This document shows positions 1 through 6,010 of a DNA stretch of 6,353 nucleotides, one piece after another. Made by a program: the position numbers and the translations under genes. The DNA is taken from the NCBI GenBank assembly GCA_003445095.1, contig DLVS01000074.1, forward strand, positions 1-6,353, given 5' to 3'. The notes under the pieces were generated by a model. That model was not told the DNA's origin. It was given only the letters and a program-made list of their open reading frames with translations, and did not search any database. The first letter of the stretch is position 1. Every line of letters starts with the position of its first letter. Source of the stretch: Verrucomicrobiales bacterium (GTDB lineage Bacteria > Verrucomicrobiota > Verrucomicrobiia > Limisphaerales > UBA9464).

Positions 1-185
1 AGGCTTTGGACAAACTTGAGGCCCACGACAAACAGGCAGCCGACTTGGTTAAGCTGCATTACTTCGTGGGAATGACTCTCGAGGAAGCGGCGCAAGCTCT
101 GGGCATTGGAGTCGCGACGGCGTATCGGTACTGGGCCTACGCGCGGGCCTGGCTGTTTAAGGAAATCAAATCGCAGCGACCGTGA
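1..185 (+). CDS. ECF-type RNA polymerase sigma factor, C-terminal fragment (Sig-70_X6-like)
   Basis: The 3' end of a gene that begins outside the window; codons read from base 3 and stop at TGA 183-185, leaving 60 visible residues. The fragment is sigma region 4, the helix-turn-helix that contacts the -35 promoter element. The visible pattern is an L-x-x-L-E helix, then [13 protein letters not shown], then [19 protein letters not shown], ending in a short basic tail. The 'E-x-A-x-x-LG-x-x-x-x-T-x-x-R-x-W-x-x-ARAWL' signature is that of the ECF group annotated Sig-70_X6 (family knowledge), common in Planctomycetota, Verrucomicrobiota and Acidobacteriota. Genes of this type often sit next to a Ser/Thr protein kinase gene; none follows here, though one could lie upstream. 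Regions 2 and 3 are off-window, so promoter specificity cannot be judged. The role as a sigma factor is fairly secure; the exact group is less so. Confidence 0.85.
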   Translation, partial: ALDKLEAHDKQAADLVKLHYFVGMTLEEAAQALGIGVATAYRYWAYARAWLFKEIKSQRP

Positions 186-235
186 ACCGCCGGGCGGCAA
201 GCTAACTTTGAACGGGAACGATGCAGTCGAACTGG

Positions 236-315
236 GGAGCGCGGGCCGCCGGCCTGCGGTGTTCGGCGGCTCGCTGAACATTTCGTCCCACCACGGGCGC
301 GGCCGCCCGCGCTCC
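236..315. repeat. GC-rich inverted repeat (REP-like stem-loop) abutting the intron 5' end
   Basis: The 11-base arm GGAGCGCGGGC at 236-246 is matched exactly in reverse complement by GCCCGCGCTCC at 305-315. Between the arms lie an inner hairpin, GCCGCC 245-250 with GGCGGC 265-270, and a second one, GGGCG/CGCCC, near 295-308. The right arm ends on the last base before the intron. If the intron is removed, the next exon base (C2174) pairs with G235 and extends the stem to 12 bp. No T-run follows in either the interrupted or the joined sequence, so a simple rho-independent terminator for the sigma gene is unlikely. An interspersed REP-like element or a transcript-end stem-loop fits better. The pairing is seen in the sequence; the repeat-family status is inferred. 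Confidence 0.6.
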
Positions 316-504
316 GTGCGTTTGCAAAGCTGATGAAACTAACCAGTGCAAGACTGAGTACGACGCGGACATGGCGTCGTGTAGCTGAAGGCAACTGCGT
401 CGCCGTGAGGCGGGGTGGAGAGCAGCCGGAAGCGAACCTGCCGTCCCAAAGCAGTCTACCAAGGCAGTTAAACCCGATTCGGCCTTTCGGAATGGCGAGC
501 CTGC

Positions 505-509
505 GGAGC
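505..509 (+). promoter_or_regulatory. Candidate exon-binding site 1 (EBS1) of the intron
   Basis: GGAGC at 505-509 is complementary to the last five 5'-exon bases, GCTCC at 311-315. It lies about 190 bases into the intron, in the part expected to be domain I, where class IIC introns carry a short EBS1. The same pentamer also occurs at 710-714, just ahead of the protein gene, a less likely position. The complementarity is seen; the role is inferred without a folded model. Confidence 0.35.
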
Positions 510-717
510 CCGTGCGAAGCCCAGGTCCTAGACCTGCCCGAAGCGATCACCAAGCATGTCTCTGAAAAGATCGTGAGGGAGTCCGAGGGTGGTTGGGGTG
601 AGAAGGCAGGGAAAGTTCATCCACGAAGCAAAGAGATCCCCGTCGGTGCTGACGAGAGCGGCGGGGAAGTCACAGCCTCCATAGTAGCTGCGAAGCGGGT
701 AACGACCGTGGAGCCAA

Positions 718-724
718 GGGAGGT
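718..724 (+). promoter_or_regulatory. Ribosome binding site of the intron protein gene
   Basis: GGGAGGT, a strong Shine-Dalgarno match, lies six bases ahead of the GTG at 731. It decides that the intron-encoded protein starts at this GTG and not at an internal ATG. Confidence 0.7.
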
Positions 725-730
725 AGGAAG

Positions 731-2095
731 GTGAAGTGCGGTTTGGAAAGTCGCGGGTCACAAGACCTTCAGCCAGTGGCGCCCTCGCCTAAGCCGTTGG
801 AGGGACTCCGAGCTCGCCTGAGCCTAGAGTCCAACGCGATCTGGACAGACCGTATGCTGGAAGCCCTCGTACAGGGGGTGCAAGGAGGCCGATGGTATAG
901 CCTCATGGACAAGGTGTGGAACCCCTCCCACCTGCGACTGGGAGCCTGGCAAGTGATTCGCAATGACGGCGCCGCCGGCATCGACCACCGAAGCTGTGAG
1001 TGCCTCGAAGAGAAGCTCACCGAAGAAGTGGACCTGCTGGAACGTCGTCTGCGCGCTGGCACTTATCAGCCCCAAGCGGTCAAACGCGTTTGGATCGCCA
1101 AACTGGGCCGTCCGGAGAAACGCCCCTTGGGTATTCCCACGGTGCGGGATCGGGTGGTCCAGACGGTGGTTCGGAATGTGATTGAACCGATCTTTGAAGC
1201 GGAGTTTGTCGAGCACTCGTACGGGTTTCGACCCGGTCGGGGTGCTTTCCAAGCTTTAGAGCGCGTCGAGCAACTGCTGCGCGACGGACACACCTGGGTC
1301 GTGGATGCCGATATCAAAGGGTATTTTGACAACATTCCGCAGGATCGACTGATGCGTCTGCTCCAGCAGCGAATCAGCGACGGGCGAGTGTTGGCCTTGA
1401 TCGAGGCGTTTCTGAAACAGGGGGTGATGGAGACCGGAAAAGGTTGGCAACCGACGACGAAGGGCACGCCGCAAGGTGCGGTCCTGAGTCCACTGTTAGC
1501 CAATGTGTATCTGCATCCGCTGGACCTCTTGGCCCAAAGCCAGGGGTGGCGGATGACGCGATATGCCGACGATTTCATTATCCAGTGTTCCAGCCTGGCG
1601 GACGCCGAAGCGGCTCTGGCCGAGATTCGTTCTTGGATGGCGGCAGCGGGTTTAACGCTGCATCCGGACAAGACCCGAATCGTGGACGCCACCATCCGAG
1701 GAGGCTTTGACTTCCTGGGCTGGCACTTTGAACGTGGTCTGAAATGGCCGCGGAAGAAGAGCCTGGATCGCTTCCAAGACATGTTGCGGGCCGAAACGCC
1801 GCGAAACAGTGGCCGGAGCTTATCAGAGATCATCGGGCGGCTGAACCGCCGGTTGAAGGGCTGGTACCGGTACTTCCAAGGCGGGGTGAAGAACGTCTAT
1901 CAAGACCTCGACAAGTGGCTGCGTGGGCGACTGCGCAGCATCTTGCGGCGACGAGATAAACGAAAGGGTCGGGGTCGAGGCCAAGACCATGTCCGCTATC
2001 CCAACGCTTACTTCGCGAACCACAAGCTGATCTCTCTCTACGCCTCAGCTTGTGGGGAGCATCTCCAGTCCCGCCGTGCGCGGGTGACTCACTGA
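731..2095 (+). CDS. ltrA: Group II intron-encoded reverse transcriptase/maturase
   Basis: This 454-residue protein helps the intron RNA fold and splice, and copies it into DNA at the target. The reverse transcriptase domain spans about residues 55-335: KRPLGIPTVRDRVVQ near 130-144, SYGFRPGR near 163-170, the catalytic Asp in DIKGYFD at 194-200, GTPQGAVLSPLLANVYL at 245-261, and the catalytic YADD box at 278-281. The maturase (X) domain follows, with IIGRLNRRLKGWYRYF near 367-382, then a basic stretch (about 398-417) and a short tail with RYPNAYFA. No HNH endonuclease domain is present, so mobility would rely on reverse splicing at replication forks or other ssDNA, as known for class IIC. All catalytic residues are intact. 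It starts with GTG behind a strong ribosome binding site. Its stop is only five bases before domain V, so it occupies the far end of domain IV. Confidence 0.95.
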   Translation: MKCGLESRGSQDLQPVAPSPKPLEGLRARLSLESNAIWTDRMLEALVQGVQGGRWYSLMDKVWNPSHLRLGAWQVIRNDGAAGIDHRSCECLEEKLTEEVDLLERRLRAGTYQPQAVKRVWIAKLGRPEKRPLGIPTVRDRVVQTVVRNVIEPIFEAEFVEHSYGFRPGRGAFQALERVEQLLRDGHTWVVDADIKGYFDNIPQDRLMRLLQQRISDGRVLALIEAFLKQGVMETGKGWQPTTKGTPQGAVLSPLLANVYLHPLDLLAQSQGWRMTRYADDFIIQCSSLADAEAALAEIRSWMAAAGLTLHPDKTRIVDATIRGGFDFLGWHFERGLKWPRKKSLDRFQDMLRAETPRNSGRSLSEIIGRLNRRLKGWYRYFQGGVKNVYQDLDKWLRGRLRSILRRRDKRKGRGRGQDHVRYPNAYFANHKLISLYASACGEHLQSRRARVTH

Positions 2096-2100
2096 CCGGA

Positions 2101-2173
2101 GAGCCGGATGCGAGAAATTCGCCCGTCCGGTTCGGAGGGAGGGGTGGGGTCAATCCCCCATTCCTACCCCTAT
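2101..2173 (+). ncRNA. Group II intron domains V and VI with branch-point A
   Basis: Domain V (2101-2133) folds from GAGCCGGATG against CGTCCGGTTC with a small internal bulge and an upper stem capped by a GAAA-containing loop; this is the catalytic core hairpin. Domain VI follows: GGGG 2146-2149 pairs with CCCC 2155-2158 around a TCAAT loop, T2145 and GGGG/A at 2140-2144 pair with ATTCCT 2160-2165, A2166 is bulged, and GGG 2137-2139 pairs with CCC 2167-2169. A2166 is the expected branch nucleotide, seven bases from the 3' splice site after T2173. The pairings were worked out by eye. Confidence 0.85.
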
Positions 2174-2247
2174 CGAACGATTGATGGGCGCGCCATTTCG
2201 AAGGCGACAGCCAGACTGATTTCAGGCACGAACACGGAACCCGTCTC

Positions 2248-3744
2248 ATGAAACGCGCTCCTGTCTTTTGTGTACTCGTCGGATTGATCTGCTTCAACCA
2301 CTTCGACTTTGCGTCCGAACCGCTGTCTCAAGCGCTGCCGCGCAGCACCCCGGAGGCGCAAGGCGTTTCCTCTTCGGGTGTGCTGGCCTTCCTCGAAGCC
2401 GCCGATCAGGTGGACGCGATGAACAGCTTCATGCTGGTGCGTCATGGGCAAGTGGTCGCGGAGGGCTGGTGGACGCCCTACAACGCCGCAAGCAATCACG
2501 AGCTCTATTCCCTCAGCAAGAGCTTCACCTCGACCGCCGTAGGAATGGCGATCGCCGATGGCCGACTCAGCCTGGACGACGAGGTGATGAAGTTCTTTCC
2601 GGAAGATGCCCCAGCCGAACCGAGCGCCAACCTCAAGTCCATGCGGGTTCGAGATCTGTTGTGCATGTCCACAGGGAATCAGGACGAAACTTCGTCCGCG
2701 CCCGACAAGATTTCGCCGAAGTCTTTCCTCGCGCATCCGGTGCCGCATAAACCAGGCACGCATTTCAAATACAACACACCGGCGACCTTCATGCTCTCCG
2801 CGATCGTACAAAAACAGACCGGTCAGACGGTGCTGGATTATCTGCGCCCGCGGTTGTTCGAACCGCTGGGCATCGCGAATCCTGTCTGGGGAACTAATGC
2901 CCAGGGCATTTCGCTCGGTGGCTATGGATTGCGCGTCCGCACCGAAGACATCGCAAAGTTTGGCCAACTATATCTAGAAAGGGGTCAATGGAAGGGCCGC
3001 CAATTGATGCCGGCTTCTTGGGTCGAAGCGGCGACGGCACGACAGACCTCAAATGGCAGCAATCCGAAAAGCGACTGGGATCAGGGTTATGGCTACCAGT
3101 TCTGGCGCTGCCGCCACAACGCTTACCGGGGCGACGGCGCGTTTGGACAGTACTGCATGGTGTTGCCGGAGCAGGACGCCGTGATCGCCATCACCAGCGG
3201 TGTGAAGGACATGCAGGCCGTGATGAATCTGGTTTGGGACAAGTTGTTGCCGGCGCTTCAAGCTGCTCCGCTTCCCGTTGATCCGAGCAACCAAAAGAAG
3301 CTCGAAGCAAAACTCGCCAGCCTCGCCATGCGGACGCCTCAAGGCGCGGTCACCTCAACACGGGCTGCAAAGATTGCCGGCCGGAAGTTTGTCTTCCCAG
3401 CGAATGACCAGAAGCTCGAATCGATCTCGATCATTCCGAATGCCACCGGCACCAGTCTGACTCTGGTCGTGCAGTCCGATGGTGTCGAAAGCCGGTATGC
3501 TTGCGGCCAGGGTGAGTGGAAGAACGGACGCGGCCGATTCGGGCAATACACCAACGAGCCAGTCGCTGCGAGTGCTGCGTGGACTTCCGACGACACCTTG
3601 GTGGTTAAAGTGTGCGCGTACGAAACTCCCTTCTACTCCACGACCACACTGCGCTTCGATGGAGACCAATTGGTCTATGACCGGGAAACGAATGTGGGGT
3701 TTGGTTCGACGAAGTCTCCGCAGCTCATTGGACGGGCGGAGTGA
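2248..3744 (+). CDS. Exported serine hydrolase, beta-lactamase/class C (PF00144) family
   Basis: A 498-residue serine hydrolase related to class C beta-lactamases, DD-peptidases and esterases. An N-terminal signal peptide is visible: MKR, a hydrophobic run, and a likely cut near Ala22-Ser23 (FAS/EP), so the protein acts outside the cytoplasm. The catalytic SxxK box is S88-L-S-K91. The second-motif region is Y175-N176 in HFKYNTPATFMLS. The third-motif region is GDGAFGQ at 295-301, followed by YCMVLPEQDAVIAITSG, the usual ending of this family. Two Cys, 288 and 303, flank that loop. Residues from about 345 to the end form an extra mostly beta C-terminal region outside the catalytic fold. The substrate cannot be read from sequence: cell-wall peptide, ester or beta-lactam are all possible, and most chromosomal members do not give resistance. 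Only a weak Shine-Dalgarno (CGGAA) precedes the ATG. It lies 74 bases after the intron and appears monocistronic. Confidence 0.9.
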   Translation: MKRAPVFCVLVGLICFNHFDFASEPLSQALPRSTPEAQGVSSSGVLAFLEAADQVDAMNSFMLVRHGQVVAEGWWTPYNAASNHELYSLSKSFTSTAVGMAIADGRLSLDDEVMKFFPEDAPAEPSANLKSMRVRDLLCMSTGNQDETSSAPDKISPKSFLAHPVPHKPGTHFKYNTPATFMLSAIVQKQTGQTVLDYLRPRLFEPLGIANPVWGTNAQGISLGGYGLRVRTEDIAKFGQLYLERGQWKGRQLMPASWVEAATARQTSNGSNPKSDWDQGYGYQFWRCRHNAYRGDGAFGQYCMVLPEQDAVIAITSGVKDMQAVMNLVWDKLLPALQAAPLPVDPSNQKKLEAKLASLAMRTPQGAVTSTRAAKIAGRKFVFPANDQKLESISIIPNATGTSLTLVVQSDGVESRYACGQGEWKNGRGRFGQYTNEPVAASAAWTSDDTLVVKVCAYETPFYSTTTLRFDGDQLVYDRETNVGFGSTKSPQLIGRAE

Positions 3745-3813
3745 CGGCCTGGGCTTGTTCAACAATCGGATTCAAACCGCGAGCCGTCGTTCAGCATGAA
3801 CAATCAAACGGTA

Positions 3814-3836
3814 GGGATGGCGCGCTGCGCCGTCCC
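3814..3836. repeat. GC-rich hairpin (REP-like) downstream of the hydrolase gene
   Basis: GGGATGGCGC at 3814-3823 pairs with GCGCCGTCCC at 3827-3836 through ten pairs (one G-U) with a three-base loop. No T-run follows on the + strand. It is the first of several hairpins in the 261-base space between the converging hydrolase and lepB genes, and may help end transcription from the left or belong to an interspersed repeat. Confidence 0.5.
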
Positions 3837-3850
3837 CGGTCCGGGCGCAG

Positions 3851-3943
3851 CTCCGGGCCGGCCTTTCGGAGGGACGTGTCGAATTCGTCCATCACGTCAT
3901 TGCGAAAGACCGCGCCGTTGGCGCGGCGCCGCCGCAGCGCGGC
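3851..3943. repeat. Cluster of four short GC-rich hairpins in the convergent spacer
   Basis: The pairs are CTCCG 3851-3855 with CGGAG 3867-3871; GGACG 3872-3876 with CGTCC 3886-3890; CCGCGCC 3910-3916 with GGCGCGG 3920-3926 (three-base loop); and GCCGC 3931-3935 with GCGGC 3939-3943 (three-base loop). Together with the hairpin at 3814-3836 they fill most of the gap between the two stop codons. The open frames crossing this stretch have repetitive Arg/Ala-rich composition and no recognisable domain, so I treat it as non-coding. Confidence 0.45.
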
Positions 3944-3966
3944 AGCCCGACCGGGTTCATGTTACC

Positions 3967-4000
3967 GATTCACCTCCGATCTTGAAATCGGAGGTTGGTC
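3967..4000 (-). terminator. Possible terminator hairpin of lepB
   Basis: ACCTCCGAT at 3972-3980 pairs perfectly with ATCGGAGGT at 3987-3995 around a six-base loop. The stem continues outward after one mismatch (GATT 3967-3970 with GGTC 3997-4000, two of the pairs G-U). It lies 10 bases past the lepB stop on the minus strand. No U-run follows on that strand, so it is not a canonical rho-independent terminator, but position and stability suit an RNA 3'-end stem. Confidence 0.5.
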
Positions 4001-4005
4001 ACCGC

Positions 4006-5223
4006 CTACTGCTGCGTCCAACCGATGTTCAGCCCGTTTCGCACGAAGGGCCAGAACACCATCCAGTGCTGCCCGATCACTTGTTTCTCTGGGAAGTCTG
4101 GCACCGGCCAATAGCGAGAGTCGGCGCTGTTCAACGTGTTATCGCCAAACGTTACGTAATGTTGAGGCCGAACTGTGATCTCGGTCGTGCCCTTCGGGAA
4201 ATTGAGTGGCTCCAGAACTGATGTTCCGGTGGTCTGTTTCCATACGGTTCCGTTGACGTGCCCGGAGTAGTGATCAGGCATTGGGGGCTTCCCTGGATCG
4301 AAGGAAAACACCTTCTCGAATCCCGGATCGTTGGTTGTTAGTTCTCTCCCGTTAATGATCGTGTGACGATTGTCTTCGATCCGAACGCGCTCACCGCCGA
4401 GGCCGACGAGACGCTTGATGTAATGGGTGTCGGGTGTCATGCCCGGATGCTTTTCCGAACGAAAAACGATGATCTCCCCGCGCCGCGGCCGTCGGAAGTT
4501 GTAAGAGATCCGTTCCACGAAAAGATGATCGCCCGTCACTACGCGGGCTCGGACAATGTCTTCCCCTTTGCGGAATTTGCGCTTCTTGAAGGCGCGTCGC
4601 GATTCGTCCAAGAGTCCGAGCTGCCGCGCAAATTCGTCTGGGGGAAACCAAACTGAAATGGGACCAGCCGTAGTCTTGAGTTGTTGACGCTTCACCAGCG
4701 GGAAAAACTGCGTCGGTGTTTCTTGCCAACCGGTGAGCTCGAGATCGGTGGGCGCAGCGATCTGATAATAGCTGACGCCTTGGGTAATCTTCTCCCAGAT
4801 CCGCTGGGGCAACGACGGAATGGGTGTGTTGGTTTCACGCAAATCCTGAGACGTCACGCCCCAGAGAGTCGGTTGGGCCGAGCCCGTCGGGATCACCATG
4901 GGCTGAATCAAAAATGCGCGACTGCCGATGATCAGAACGGCGATCTCCAGCAGCATGACTAGGTTCTGGTGCAAACCCTGGTGCGGGTAAGGCTTCAACC
5001 ATTTGTTCGCGATCGCCTCGAGGGCGTCCATCTGGTCGGGGATAAACCCGGGGGCCTCCCCACTGCGAATCTGCTTTCGGAACTTGGCGAGCGCTTCCTC
5101 GACTGCAGCCACGGAGTGCGGGGCTAGCAAATCGCGCTGATGGTTCAGGAGTTTGCGGACGGCGTCCTCCAATTCGCATGCCTTGCGCACCGTTCGGGAG
5201 GTCAGCCAGCGAAAGAAGTGCAT
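4006..5223 (-). CDS. lepB: Signal peptidase I (leader peptidase), long form with insertion
   Basis: A membrane-anchored serine protease (S26 family, Ser/Lys dyad) that cuts signal peptides from exported proteins. Of 405 residues, the first 85 are a charged, helix-rich stretch, probably cytoplasmic. One clear membrane helix follows (about 88-106), then the catalytic box PTGSAQPTLWG with nucleophile Ser115. The general-base Lys is K270 in THYIKRLVGLGGERV. The late boxes are GDHLFVERISYNFRRPRRGE (231-250) and GDNTLNSADSRYW (360-372). About 155 residues separate Ser from Lys, against about 55 in the E. coli enzyme, so roughly 100 residues (near 125-225) are inserted. The usual Met after the nucleophile (S-M-x-P-T) is Ala here. 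It starts at ATG 5221-5223 (complement) with no clear Shine-Dalgarno, and is divergent from the small membrane protein gene. Confidence 0.93.
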   Translation of the reverse strand: MHFFRWLTSRTVRKACELEDAVRKLLNHQRDLLAPHSVAAVEEALAKFRKQIRSGEAPGFIPDQMDALEAIANKWLKPYPHQGLHQNLVMLLEIAVLIIGSRAFLIQPMVIPTGSAQPTLWGVTSQDLRETNTPIPSLPQRIWEKITQGVSYYQIAAPTDLELTGWQETPTQFFPLVKRQQLKTTAGPISVWFPPDEFARQLGLLDESRRAFKKRKFRKGEDIVRARVVTGDHLFVERISYNFRRPRRGEIIVFRSEKHPGMTPDTHYIKRLVGLGGERVRIEDNRHTIINGRELTTNDPGFEKVFSFDPGKPPMPDHYSGHVNGTVWKQTTGTSVLEPLNFPKGTTEITVRPQHYVTFGDNTLNSADSRYWPVPDFPEKQVIGQHWMVFWPFVRNGLNIGWTQQ

Positions 5224-5253
5224 TCGTTACGTGAAGCGGAGACAGATTGGCCG

Positions 5254-5268
5254 GTTTGAAGTTCAAAC
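5254..5268. promoter_or_regulatory. Perfect 7-bp dyad in the lepB upstream region
   Basis: GTTTGAA-G-TTCAAAC is a perfect inverted repeat around one central base, 30 bases ahead of the lepB start on the minus strand. It is AT-rich in otherwise GC-rich DNA and lies in the divergent intergenic space, so it could be an operator or a leader hairpin. The regulator is unknown and chance cannot be excluded. Confidence 0.35.
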
Positions 5269-5364
5269 TCCAGGATCCTCTTTGGCTTGGGAAGCGCTTC
5301 TCCCGGAAGACGACCCCCAAAGGCACTGACCCTTTTGTTCGAGAAGTTTCTGGTGCTACCGGAA

Positions 5365-5373
5365 TGTTATGAT
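5365..5373 (+). promoter_or_regulatory. Extended -10 promoter candidate for the small membrane protein gene
   Basis: TGTTATGAT at 5365-5373 matches the extended -10 form TGn-TATAAT with one mismatch in the hexamer. No good -35 box stands at 17 bases (the hexamer there is AGTTTC), which an extended -10 can tolerate. It would give a leader of about 50 bases to the ATG at 5428. Confidence 0.35.
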
Positions 5374-5427
5374 TGATGCCGCAGGCAGAATTGTAGCTTA
5401 CCATCGCGGAGGACGAGGGGTCCACAT

Positions 5428-5691
5428 ATGGCATTTCGCTGGTTCAAGAAATCTGAACTAATTGCTGGTGCAATTGTGGGTGGCTTCATGGCCGTGCTGT
5501 TTCTCGCGTTAGCGTTTTTTGGAGAATCGCTCGGTGGCCGGATGATCATCAATGCACAAGTGATCCAGAAGTCCGATCCGGAATATGCGCACGAGATTCT
5601 GATGTGGCGCATCGGGATGTCCGTCGCCTCCCTATTTTGCGTACTGTGGAGTTGGATTTCGTACTGGGGTTCCCGTCGGGTCAGTGAGTGA
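5428..5691 (+). CDS. Small two-helix membrane protein, function unknown
   Basis: An 87-residue protein with no family I can name. A short basic N-terminus (MAFRWFKKSE) precedes a hydrophobic helix at about residues 11-31 (LIAGAIVGGFMAVLFLALAFFG). A polar 28-residue loop follows with GGRMIINAQ and KSDPEYAHE. A second helix lies at about 60-80 (WRIGMSVASLFCVLWSWISYWG), then a short basic tail (SRRVSE). By the positive-inside rule both ends are cytoplasmic and the loop is outside. GAGGGG at 5415-5420, seven bases before the ATG, and GGAGGA at 5408-5413 are good Shine-Dalgarno sites, and an extended -10 box lies further up, supporting a real gene. It is transcribed away from lepB and seems to stand alone. 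No functional link to lepB is shown. Confidence 0.75.
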   Translation: MAFRWFKKSELIAGAIVGGFMAVLFLALAFFGESLGGRMIINAQVIQKSDPEYAHEILMWRIGMSVASLFCVLWSWISYWGSRRVSE

Positions 5692-6010
5692 GAGGCACCC
5701 TCGGTAGCGGCACGGACTTCAGTCCGCAGGAACGCCGAGCGCGAATAGGGCTCCAAGACTCTCATCGCTTGATTGGTTTCGACCGCCCTGCGGGATGAAT
5801 CCCGCGAGCCACAGGAGCTTGATCCAGCTTCGCGCGATCTGGGTGCTCCCGGGAAAACGCCCTTGACCCCGCGATATCGGGGTAAATGATGGGCGAAGAT
5901 TAGCCCACTGCCGGAACCAAGCCTCCATACCGTGAGAAGGTGGATAGGCAACTCCCATCAGTGGGCAATGAGGCCGACTAAGCTCCGCAGACCGTCAACA
6001 CATTTCACTT
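5692..6010. repeat. Non-coding, hairpin-rich intergenic stretch, probably interspersed repeat
   Basis: This 319-base gap holds no convincing gene. It contains hairpins CGGAC 5713-5717 with GTCCG 5722-5726; GCGGGA 5790-5795 with TCCCGC 5800-5805; and ACCCCG 5866-5871 with CGGGGT 5878-5883. A longer-range exact inverted repeat, GCCCACTG 5903-5910 with CAGTGGGC 5959-5966, encloses 48 bases. Loops are short and GC-rich, the style of the REP-like dispersed repeats that crowd some Verrucomicrobiota genomes. Only the pairings are seen; the repeat status is inferred from style. Minus-strand open frames through it have no domain and no ribosome binding site. Confidence 0.45.

Larger units (their letters stand above)
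316..2173 (+). mobile_element. Group II intron, probably class IIC, apparently complete (about 1.86 kb)
   Basis: A retroelement made of a self-splicing RNA plus its own reverse transcriptase/maturase. The proposed 5' end is GTGCG at 316-320, the group II consensus. It is followed by about 410 bases of structured RNA (domains I-III), short for group II and typical of class IIC. The protein gene fills domain IV. Domain V begins at 2101, and domain VI ends the element with a bulged adenosine at 2166, seven bases before the 3' end (..CCCCTAT, 2173). No truncation, frameshift or in-frame stop is visible. Class IIC is supported by the compact 5' RNA, the lack of an endonuclease domain in the protein, and placement directly after an inverted repeat. 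The 3' boundary is well supported by the domain VI geometry; the 5' boundary rests on the consensus and on the abutting repeat. It has the same orientation as both flanking genes. Confidence 0.85.

Noticed and set aside
333..734. Open frame of 133 codons on the + strand ahead of the reverse transcriptase gene
   Set aside because: It lies wholly within the structured RNA part of the group II intron, has no recognisable domain, and its composition follows RNA structure and not codon use.
1066..1833. 255-codon open frame antisense to the reverse transcriptase
   Set aside because: It is a mirror of a strongly conserved gene in GC-rich DNA, has no domain or ribosome binding site, and is Arg/Ser-rich as such shadows are.
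2183..2196. Near-palindrome around GGCGCGCC ahead of the hydrolase gene
   Set aside because: A short GC-only palindrome of this kind is expected by chance in GC-rich DNA and is not placed like an operator.
2170..2967. 265-codon open frame antisense to the serine hydrolase
   Set aside because: It overlaps the catalytic core of a clear gene and shows no motif of its own.
4835..5434. 199-codon minus-strand frame overlapping the lepB start and the divergent region
   Set aside because: It is out of frame with lepB, low in hydrophobic order, and would remove the promoter region of both flanking genes.
5719..5958. 79-codon minus-strand frame in the hairpin-rich spacer
   Set aside because: The frame is a product of repeated hairpin DNA and lacks a ribosome binding site or domain.
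5903..5966. Possible IS terminal inverted repeats (GCCCACTG / CAGTGGGC)
   Set aside because: Only 48 bases lie between the arms, with no transposase and no target duplication, so this is a hairpin or repeat and not an insertion sequence.
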